The position numbers and the translations under genes were made by a program. A DNA stretch of 22,339 bases from Euryarchaeota archaeon UBA258 (GTDB lineage Archaea > Thermoplasmatota > Poseidoniia > Poseidoniales > Poseidoniaceae): NCBI GenBank assembly GCA_002502605.1, contig DAPR01000074.1:15672-38010 (forward strand), given 5' to 3'. A model generated the notes under the pieces. The model worked only from the letters and a program-made list of their open reading frames with translations, was not told where the DNA came from and did no database searches. The number at the start of each line of letters is the position of its first letter. Position 1 is the first letter of the stretch. Positions 15,400 through 22,339 of this stretch are shown piece by piece.

Positions 15400-16533
15400 A
15401 TGAACGGAGGGGATTCATCATTGGGCCACAGCGATGAGCGCATCCTCGTACACTGTGATTTAGACGCGTTCTTTGCATCGGTTGAGATTCTGCACCGCGA
15501 CCTTGACCCAAGTCGTCCATTGATCATCGGTTCGGATCCAAAAGGGGGCAGGGGCCGCGGTATTGTCTCAACGTGCAATTATGCAGCAAGGGCGTTTGGC
15601 ATTCGTTCTGCAATGCCGATTGGTGAAGCCTGGCGAAGGTGTCCCGGTGCGCCGTTTGGGACGGGTCATTACATCAACGGAACGCGTGGACTCTACAGCA
15701 GAGCATCGCGCAAGGTCATGGAACTGTTGAGACCTCCTGCTGAGCATTTTGAGAAGGCGGGTATCGATGAGGCCTACCTCGACATCACTAAGGCGGTGGA
15801 TGGTGATTGGGACAAGGCCTACGCTCTTTGCCGTCAGTTACAAGATTCAATCGAGGAGCAGGTTGGTTTGACTGCTTCGTTTGGAATTGCTCCGACACGT
15901 ATCTTGGCGAAGATGTCAAGTGAAATCAATAAGCCGAAGGGTATTTTTCGCCTGCTTCCTGATGAAACTCAAGAGTTCTTCGTCAATCGTTCCCTTCGAG
16001 ATGTCCCTGGTATTGGTCCCAAACGAGCCACACAATTGGCTGAATGGGGGTTCAATTCCGTGGACGAAGCATGTGAACTTGGGGAATTGGCCTTAGGGCG
16101 TATTGCTGGAGAACGCTTCGCTTCTTGGTTGATTCGGGTTGTTGATGGAGCAACAAGTTCCGAAGTCAGCCCCTTACGCAGTCGGAAATCAATTGGTAAA
16201 GAGCACACGTTTGGTCACGATCAGAACGACCAAGAACGGGTGCTTAACCATCTCAAGACTCTGGTGGAACTGGTGATGGCGAAAGCCAAGACAATCGGTG
16301 TAGCTGGGCGTTTGTGTGAGGTTAAAATTCGCTACACTGGATTCGAAACTCATACGCATGGTCGCTCAATACCTGTTGCCATGGATGATCTTGATGTGTT
16401 TAGCAGGTTGGCTGAGCGCTTGTTTGCCCTGAATGTTGAACATAACCGCCCGGTTCGATTGATTGGGTTTAGGCTTGGCCAACTGGACATGCCTACGACC
16501 AGGCAAGCCAAACTGCTTCTCGAAGAGGAATGA
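15400..16533 (+). CDS. dinB: Y-family DNA polymerase, DinB / Pol IV type
   Basis: Translesion DNA polymerase of 377 residues. The palm carries the first metal ligand D20 in HCDLDAFFASVE with F25 as steric gate, and D123-E124 in GIDEAYLDIT. TASFGIAPTRILAKMSSEINKP precedes the thumb, which has a helix-hairpin-helix DVPGIGPKRATQLAEWG. The little-finger domain follows (RKSIGKEHTFG through VRLIGFRLGQL). All catalytic residues are present, so it should be active. The start at 15400 is used because homology begins shortly after it; the frame opens at 15241, but that stretch overlaps the divergent gene and lacks homology. I see no clear C-terminal PCNA-binding motif. It converges on valS with a single base between stop codons. 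Confidence 0.94.
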   Translation: MNGGDSSLGHSDERILVHCDLDAFFASVEILHRDLDPSRPLIIGSDPKGGRGRGIVSTCNYAARAFGIRSAMPIGEAWRRCPGAPFGTGHYINGTRGLYSRASRKVMELLRPPAEHFEKAGIDEAYLDITKAVDGDWDKAYALCRQLQDSIEEQVGLTASFGIAPTRILAKMSSEINKPKGIFRLLPDETQEFFVNRSLRDVPGIGPKRATQLAEWGFNSVDEACELGELALGRIAGERFASWLIRVVDGATSSEVSPLRSRKSIGKEHTFGHDQNDQERVLNHLKTLVELVMAKAKTIGVAGRLCEVKIRYTGFETHTHGRSIPVAMDDLDVFSRLAERLFALNVEHNRPVRLIGFRLGQLDMPTTRQAKLLLEEE

Positions 16534-16534
16534 T

Positions 16535-19027
16535 TCACTCAAGGTGATGCATTCGAGTAAGAATCGCCGTGAAGGGTTCGAGTTCTTCTGGGATATCAAC
16601 GCCACTGACAGGCTGGTTGAGTGAAATTCCTTGTTCCTTCTTATGGCCCCAAGTGTCCCCGTTAAAGGTCTGAATTGATGCAGAAAGAGCTCGCAATCCG
16701 TCTCCTCTTGCGGTTCCGCTAGCAACGCCTGGGTAAGGTTGGCTTGGGAACGCGTCGACATCGACAGCCGATGCGCCGTAGATGGTTGAGGAAATATGGT
16801 GGGTAAAGAACGGACACACAGGAGTGAACATGGTCATGAAATCACGCACCATTCGGTGCAATGTCCATGCAGCCGCTTTGTCTTCATCGTACAATCTCGA
16901 TTTGACCATCTCAAGATAGTGGCTAGGAAGAATGCCCGTTCCAAAGGTTTTGAGCGCCTGAGTGGCGGTGTAAATGTCAAGGTTCGCCCATGCTTGTTCG
17001 ACGGTCGCCATTGTTGATTGGAATTCTGCTAAGATCCATTCATCTTCAACAGCGAGTCCTTCGGGTGCCTCATCAAGGTTGCTTGGAACCTCAAATTGTG
17101 ATGCAAAACGTGCGACATTGAACAGTTTCGTCAGCACGCCGAAGTACTTCTTTTCGATTTCTTCGGGGTTGATGTGGAAATCATCACCCACTTGAGCATC
17201 ACAAGCCTTCCAGAGACGGAAGCATTCGCTGCCAATTTTGTTTGCTCGCAAACTGACGGTCTTGTCAGGGCCTTTCACTTTCCATGAACCTGTTCGGCCT
17301 CCAGCTCCACATTCAAGAACTGAATCAGCATCAATTCCATTACCGAGTGATTTACTCATCTTCCGGCCCCATGGATCCATACCAAGCCCGTCAATCCAGA
17401 CATGCTTGAAACCTGGTTGATCAAGCAAGAGCGTCGATTTTAACAGCGTGTAATACAACCATGTTCGGACGATTTCCTTCCCTTGAGGGCGGAGGGCAGT
17501 GGGAAACGCTTTCTCGAACACCTCAGGTTGATTGAGGTAACCGCTGACAAAGAGGTTAGAGTTTGAAGAATCCATCCACGTATCAAACACCTTTTCTTCA
17601 CCAACAATGGTACCTAGGTCTTGCTTCATTTCATCGAAGGAGCCTATGATTTCACGGCTCTTTCGGTCGAGGACTTGGCTTCCTTCTGGCGGTTCTTGGC
17701 ACCAAGGCTGAACGTAGATTCCAGTTGGTGGAACAATAATTTTTTCTTCATCATCACAGTACCAAATCGGAATCTCGGTGTGGTACCATCGTCGCCTCGA
17801 TATTGGCCAGTCGATGCTGATGTTGTCCATCCAATCCATTAGAAATTGCTTATTCCTTGGTGGATGGAACTCGATTTGCTCGGCATGTTCCCTAATTCGG
17901 TCTTGTGTGTGGGTTTGACGAACGTACCATTCTTTCAATAGGATGATTTCCACAGGATTTTTTCCACGCTCAGAAACCGGTATGTCTTGTTCCCGTTGCT
18001 CGATGTTGAGAACTTTTCCAGTTGATTCGAGATGTTCTATGGCGCTCTTACGAGCTTCAAGCACGGTTTGTCCTGCGAAAGGACCTGCAAGTTTGGTCAT
18101 TTTACCTTCAAGGTTGATGGCTTGGAACGGTGTTAATCCGAGTTCACGGAACACCGCCACGTCGTTTTGATCTCCGAAGGAACACACCATGAGCACACCT
18201 GAGCCAAAGTCTGATTTCACAGATGGATGTGTTTTGATTTCGACGCTTGTTTCTCTTCCATCGACAGGGAGAGGGAGCTGGATTTGTTTGCCGACCAGGT
18301 GGGTGTATCGTTCATCATCTGGATGAACAACAACGACGCCACAGGCACAAATCATCTCGGGGCGTGTTGTCGAAATGGCAATCTTGGTGCCGTCGTCACA
18401 TGTCCATTCAACATCAACAAGATTGGTTCTCCGTGGGAGTCGTTCAACTTCTGCATCTGCGATGGTGGTTCCTTCGACCGGATCGTATATGTTTGGGCGC
18501 AAATCTTCGATGATGGAGCCATTTTTGAACAGTTCAATGAAAATTGATTGTGTCACGGTGCGGTATTCTGGGGAGTCAGTGAGGTATTCCCTATCGTAAT
18601 CACATGACAGGCCAACCCGTCGAGCGGTCTTTCTCATGGCTTGTGTGAACGTTTCAATGGTTGTTTTGCACAATTCAAGGAACTCAGCACGGTCGTAAGT
18701 CTTCATCTTTCTCTTGGTGTTCTTTTCAACCGTAAATTCGATGTTGATTCCATTTCGGTCAACCCCCCATGGGAAATAGACTTCCTTTCCGAGAAGTCGT
18801 TGAGAACGAGCAATAACATCGATCATTGAATACTGTGCAACCGCACCGATGTGCCATGTTCCAGAGGGATAGGGTGGTGGTGTGTCGATGACGAAGAATT
18901 CCTTGCCACTGTCTGGATTGAAGGCGTAACGTTGTGCGTAGACTTGTGGGTCTTCAGCATGTGCTTCTTGGATTCTTTTTTCGAGGTCAATCGACCAACG
19001 CTTGTCGTTTAATGTAGGGGCTGGCAT
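16535..19027 (-). CDS. valS: Valyl-tRNA synthetase
   Basis: Class I synthetase that charges tRNA-Val and edits threonyl-tRNA-Val. The ATP-binding HIGH motif reads HIGA (59-62, within PPPYPSGTWHIGA) and KMSKS is at 556-560. The CP1 editing domain is recognisable by ISTTRPEM and by the acidic HPDDERY stretch. FDTWMDSS favours ValRS over IleRS or LeuRS. The 830-residue length is within the range for archaeal ValRS. A segment of about 24 residues (576-599, GGRTGSWKVKGPDKTVSLRA onward) interrupts the usual run from KMSKS to the ECFRLWKA helix. The start at 19027 (MPAPTLNDKRW) is chosen because the frame upstream to 19132 shows no homology; the ATG at 19069 is an alternative. It is divergent from the RND transporter gene. 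Confidence 0.95.
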   Translation of the reverse strand: MPAPTLNDKRWSIDLEKRIQEAHAEDPQVYAQRYAFNPDSGKEFFVIDTPPPYPSGTWHIGAVAQYSMIDVIARSQRLLGKEVYFPWGVDRNGINIEFTVEKNTKRKMKTYDRAEFLELCKTTIETFTQAMRKTARRVGLSCDYDREYLTDSPEYRTVTQSIFIELFKNGSIIEDLRPNIYDPVEGTTIADAEVERLPRRTNLVDVEWTCDDGTKIAISTTRPEMICACGVVVVHPDDERYTHLVGKQIQLPLPVDGRETSVEIKTHPSVKSDFGSGVLMVCSFGDQNDVAVFRELGLTPFQAINLEGKMTKLAGPFAGQTVLEARKSAIEHLESTGKVLNIEQREQDIPVSERGKNPVEIILLKEWYVRQTHTQDRIREHAEQIEFHPPRNKQFLMDWMDNISIDWPISRRRWYHTEIPIWYCDDEEKIIVPPTGIYVQPWCQEPPEGSQVLDRKSREIIGSFDEMKQDLGTIVGEEKVFDTWMDSSNSNLFVSGYLNQPEVFEKAFPTALRPQGKEIVRTWLYYTLLKSTLLLDQPGFKHVWIDGLGMDPWGRKMSKSLGNGIDADSVLECGAGGRTGSWKVKGPDKTVSLRANKIGSECFRLWKACDAQVGDDFHINPEEIEKKYFGVLTKLFNVARFASQFEVPSNLDEAPEGLAVEDEWILAEFQSTMATVEQAWANLDIYTATQALKTFGTGILPSHYLEMVKSRLYDEDKAAAWTLHRMVRDFMTMFTPVCPFFTHHISSTIYGASAVDVDAFPSQPYPGVASGTARGDGLRALSASIQTFNGDTWGHKKEQGISLNQPVSGVDIPEELEPFTAILTRMHHLE

Positions 19028-19213
19028 TGGCCTCACCTGGCCCCACACACATGAATGGTGCGGGTCCATTTGGGGCTGGGACGGTTCACCTTTGAAACCA
19101 ACGGCCTTTCTTTGCTGGTGTTGGGCGACCATTCAGAAATTAGTCCAAGGCAACCAAACCGTAGGTAGGGCTTTCAATGGGTTCCTTTTCGTTTCCAATG
19201 GAGGGGCAGATGC

Positions 19214-22200
19214 ATGGCAAGTGAGGACGACCAGAAAATGCCCCAAAATGGCTCGGAAAGCCTAAGAGAGCGTGGTTCGAATCTTGCCGAGTATGGACGG
19301 GCACGCCTCCAATCAAGCGCTGTTGATTTGACGGCGAGGGTGAAGGAATTCAAACCGAAAGAAGCCCTTGATGCCGTTCTCGAGGCACCTGACCGATTCA
19401 AGCGTGAATGGCAGAAAAACGGGGCGACTGGAGCAATCACTCGGTTCCCCTTGGCGACCGTGATCGTTTTCTTGATGATGACCGCCTTCTTCGTCACTCA
19501 GTCTGGCTTCCTTGACAACAGCAGATTCGATGACGACCTTGAGAACCCTGCTCTCAATGTCAACGGTGATCTCGAAGTTTACCTCCCGGAGGGTTCCAAG
19601 ATTGCGGCCTTGCTTGGGAAAGTGGAAGAAGATTGGACGACCAACGTGATGGTCATTTACATCGAATTGAACAATGAGACTGGTGGCAACATAACCGATC
19701 AGCGTATCTTACAAGAAATCAGTTTCGTCGAGAAGGATTTGAACCCGGAATTGTCTGATCCAAGCGACGACGTCATTTACATTCTCTCGATATCGACCGT
19801 CTTGAAAGAAGTGAACTCCAGTGCACCTCGGGTTCGAAAAGCATTCATCGATCAAATTGGGCAACTCGGTTGCGGCGTCCAACAGGATGATTGCACCAGT
19901 GCTACGTTTACTGACGCACTCAATAGCGTTCTCGACGATACAACTTCGGAGTTGGAAGGTGGTTACGAAATCCCATCCCAAACTACAATTGATTTGGTTA
20001 TTGGTGAAATGTATGAAGACGATGGATCTCCCACGCCTGGTTTAGATAAATTAGCCCGTGACATCACAGGACCCCAAGGAACATCCGATGGCAAGTTAGA
20101 TCGGGCCATCATGGCGATTGCGGTCACAGAAGCAAAACCTGCTAAAGAAATCATCGAAAACACCCAAGGGCGCCTTGATTACATCAGTCAACTCGAACGT
20201 CCTTGTGAATTCAATCCAGATGGGACAGCTGCTGGTACAGAGCGCTGCAATTGGGAGGACCTCGGCATCACGATGACGCTGACGGGCCCTGTACCAATTA
20301 CCAACGCAGTGACAGAATTTTCCTTCAAACTGTTTTGGGATATTTTCCCAATGGCCGTTGTTCTGGTTGCAATGGGACTGTTTGTGTTCCACTCTGACCT
20401 GCTGCAGGCCGGCTTAACTGGGATTCGCCCAATTCAGGGCATTAAGGTCGTCATCATTTCAGGATTGCCCACCCTCTGTGCTGTGTTTTGGACGTTAGGG
20501 ATCATTGGATGGACAAATTTTGAAGTAACGATGACGGTGATTATTGTCGGGCCGATTCTGTTGGCGCTTGGGGTCTCGTATGGTCTACACATTACAAATC
20601 GTTACGCGGAAGAAGGGGGAACCAAATCTGAGAAAATGAAGGCTTCATTAAGTTCAACCGGTAAGGCTGTTTTCTTATCCGCTGTGACGACCGTCATTGG
20701 TTTCATATCCCTCGTGTTCACCCCGATGGCTCCAATTCAAACGGTTGGTATTGCGCTTTCTGGAGGAATTGTCGTCGTGTATGTTCTCACGATGTTCATG
20801 GTCCCAAATTTGACGCTTTTGCTTGATTTACGCAAACCAAAGCACCCACCTCTCAAGGCGTTTGAGGTTCTTGTGGATCTTCCCGTCAAGAGAAATGTCG
20901 GGGTTATTGCGGTGTTTGTTCTCTTAATTCTCTTTTCAGCCACCATTGGCCAAGCCAATGTTGAGGAAAACATCGATTTGCTTGGAATGGCTCCTGAAGA
21001 AGAAGCATCTGTCATTAAGATGAAACAATACAGCAAGGAATTCAGCTCGGGCCAAATTGGAATGGTGCTTGTTGAAGCCAATGTAAGTGGGGACCGTCAG
21101 GATTCAGATTCCTCAAACGATGACCCCGCAGGTAATTTACGTGCCATTGACCAACTTGAAGGAAGCCTCAACACCGTGGACAACACGACTGCGGTTTCGA
21201 TTGTGTTCTTGATGAAATCCACGGGTATTGCTCCAACGGTTTCGGGATCTGGTTTGAATGATATCATTCAAGCAAACCCACTCATCCCTCAGGACATCCG
21301 TGACACTGCTGCTGTCTTGCTCGATAATTCCGTTACCCAAGACGCATCCTTTTGGGATCTTTTAATGGCGCCTGATGATTTTGGTTTGCCCGGTGGACCT
21401 GAAAGTGAAATTTTCTTGCTCAATGTCTTTTACGCCTCGATCACCGATGAAACGCGTGAGATTTTCATCAACAAGGATTTCAGCCGCAACTTGATTTATG
21501 TGGATATGCCATATTTACCAGTCGCTGCCACAAGCGAAATGGTTGATTCAGTCGACAAGTACGCCAATCAGTTTGAAGGTACATCAATTGGCGATGCTGC
21601 GAACCCACTTGCAGGAGTTGCCTCAACGGCTATTGAAGTCAATGAGTTGATCGTAAATTCACAATGGACCTCTCTTGGATTCGCTGTGATTCTGACCTTA
21701 ATCACCTTGGCCATTGTCTTCAAGAATGTGCAATACTCAATTTGGACAACCTCTCCAGTGATCGCAACGGTCGCGATGCAATGGCTTGTTATGTGGCAGA
21801 TGGATGTTCCACTTTCGTTGGTCACCGTGATGATTGGTTCCATCTTGGTCGGTGTTGGCGTTGACTTCTCAATTCACATCGCGAATCGCATTCGTGAATT
21901 AGGCGGCGGTATCGAAGCCATTCGAAGTGCGGCGATTGGCACAGGTATGTCTCTGTTCGAGGCTGCGGTTGTCACCACACTGGGGATGTTAACTGCCTAT
22001 CAAATTCCGATTCCTGAAATCAAACCTTTCGTAACCGTCATCCTGATTCTGCTTTGGGTTGCTGCTGCGAGTGCGCTCATCCTCCTACCGGCCATTTTCG
22101 TGACGCTAGAAAAGGCAGGTCTCGGTGCGGTTGGCGGACGCACGACAATGGCGAAACGCCTCGGCCTTGGCGGCAATAAATCCGTGGAATTGGATGTCCT

Positions 22201-22240
22201 CGATGCAGCACTCGTCGATGATATCAGTGATGTATGGTGA
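19214..22240 (+). CDS. RND-superfamily (MMPL) transporter
   Basis: A 1008-residue membrane protein with the duplicated RND plan. A charged cytoplasmic N-terminus (about 75 residues) precedes the first helix (about 79-98). A large extracellular domain (100-370) is followed by helices 2-6, then a second helix (about 578-596), a second extracellular domain (600-815) and the last five helices. The layout matches HAE3/MMPL exporters driven by proton flow, often for lipids or hydrophobic molecules; the substrate is unknown. The fourth-helix motif differs between halves: GVSYGLHI has S455 where an aspartate is usual, whereas GVDFSIHI keeps D884. The C-terminal tail is short and acidic. The ATG at 19214 is the first in-frame start before the charged N-terminus. 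Confidence 0.9.
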   Translation: MASEDDQKMPQNGSESLRERGSNLAEYGRARLQSSAVDLTARVKEFKPKEALDAVLEAPDRFKREWQKNGATGAITRFPLATVIVFLMMTAFFVTQSGFLDNSRFDDDLENPALNVNGDLEVYLPEGSKIAALLGKVEEDWTTNVMVIYIELNNETGGNITDQRILQEISFVEKDLNPELSDPSDDVIYILSISTVLKEVNSSAPRVRKAFIDQIGQLGCGVQQDDCTSATFTDALNSVLDDTTSELEGGYEIPSQTTIDLVIGEMYEDDGSPTPGLDKLARDITGPQGTSDGKLDRAIMAIAVTEAKPAKEIIENTQGRLDYISQLERPCEFNPDGTAAGTERCNWEDLGITMTLTGPVPITNAVTEFSFKLFWDIFPMAVVLVAMGLFVFHSDLLQAGLTGIRPIQGIKVVIISGLPTLCAVFWTLGIIGWTNFEVTMTVIIVGPILLALGVSYGLHITNRYAEEGGTKSEKMKASLSSTGKAVFLSAVTTVIGFISLVFTPMAPIQTVGIALSGGIVVVYVLTMFMVPNLTLLLDLRKPKHPPLKAFEVLVDLPVKRNVGVIAVFVLLILFSATIGQANVEENIDLLGMAPEEEASVIKMKQYSKEFSSGQIGMVLVEANVSGDRQDSDSSNDDPAGNLRAIDQLEGSLNTVDNTTAVSIVFLMKSTGIAPTVSGSGLNDIIQANPLIPQDIRDTAAVLLDNSVTQDASFWDLLMAPDDFGLPGGPESEIFLLNVFYASITDETREIFINKDFSRNLIYVDMPYLPVAATSEMVDSVDKYANQFEGTSIGDAANPLAGVASTAIEVNELIVNSQWTSLGFAVILTLITLAIVFKNVQYSIWTTSPVIATVAMQWLVMWQMDVPLSLVTVMIGSILVGVGVDFSIHIANRIRELGGGIEAIRSAAIGTGMSLFEAAVVTTLGMLTAYQIPIPEIKPFVTVILILLWVAAASALILLPAIFVTLEKAGLGAVGGRTTMAKRLGLGGNKSVELDVLDAALVDDISDVW

Positions 22241-22277
22241 GCAACACATCAAAGAAGCCCCTTCTCTTGGACCAACC

Positions 22278-22339
22278 ATGGTCAATTATTGGCTGATGAA
22301 ATCTGAGCCCGATGTGTACCCTTATGAGCAACTTGTTGC
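22278..22339 (+). CDS. EVE-domain protein (3' partial)
   Basis: Only about 20 codons are visible before the window ends. They read MVNYWLMKSEPDVYPYEQLV, which matches the characteristic start of EVE domains (NYWLMKSEPD). EVE is a PUA/YTH-like fold thought to bind modified bases in DNA or RNA. It starts 37 bases after the transporter stop on the same strand. Confidence 0.8.
   Translation, partial: MVNYWLMKSEPDVYPYEQLV

Noticed and set aside
19028..19132. ValRS N-terminal extension to 19132
   Set aside because: The added residues are low in similarity to any synthetase and occupy the divergent promoter region with the RND transporter.

Overview
The window looks like a compact archaeal chromosome segment, most likely from a planktonic marine euryarchaeon of the Marine Group II / Poseidoniales type. 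That assignment is an inference. It rests on an archaeal-type AlaRS, an RtcB tRNA ligase, a family-B DNA polymerase resembling archaeal PolB2, archaeal-style TATA elements in front of a tRNA gene and a small gene, mid-range GC, and very short intergenic gaps. I see no insertion sequence, integrase, CRISPR array, prophage or rRNA.

Layout from left to right. (1) The 3' end of a voltage-gated sodium channel gene (+), then tRNA-Thr(GGT) (-), then a small coiled-coil protein (+). (2) RNA and translation genes: rtcB (-) divergent from alaS (+). (3) A NUDIX hydrolase (-) whose stop codon overlaps that of alaS, divergent from an ETHE1-like persulfide dioxygenase (+), followed by a secreted, membrane-anchored subtilisin-family protease (+). 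(4) An unrecognised multi-pass membrane protein (-) divergent from a phosphoglycerate dehydrogenase-like gene (+). (5) A DNA-damage-tolerance-like block: a small helical protein overlapping a PolB2-like polymerase (both +), a RecA/RadB-like ATPase with a degenerate Walker A motif (-), and a DinB/Pol IV-type Y-family polymerase (+). (6) valS (-) divergent from a large RND/MMPL transporter (+), and the first codons of an EVE-domain protein (+).

The most interesting part is block 5. A polymerase with disrupted proofreading and catalytic motifs, a RecA-like protein lacking the Walker A lysine, and an apparently intact Y-family polymerase lie side by side. This parallels in composition the bacterial ImuA-ImuB-DnaE2 mutasome (RecA-like protein, Y-family polymerase, extra replicative-type polymerase). 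The archaeal version would use a B-family polymerase instead of DnaE2. This is a hypothesis from gene content and motif loss, not a demonstrated system.

Genes alternate strands repeatedly, and convergent pairs are packed almost stop-to-stop (gaps of 2, 4, 13 and 1 bases, and one overlap of 4 bases). Start codons were chosen from family alignment from memory, signal peptides or promoter spacing, because clear Shine-Dalgarno sequences are rare here. All family assignments come from reading motifs; no database search was possible.
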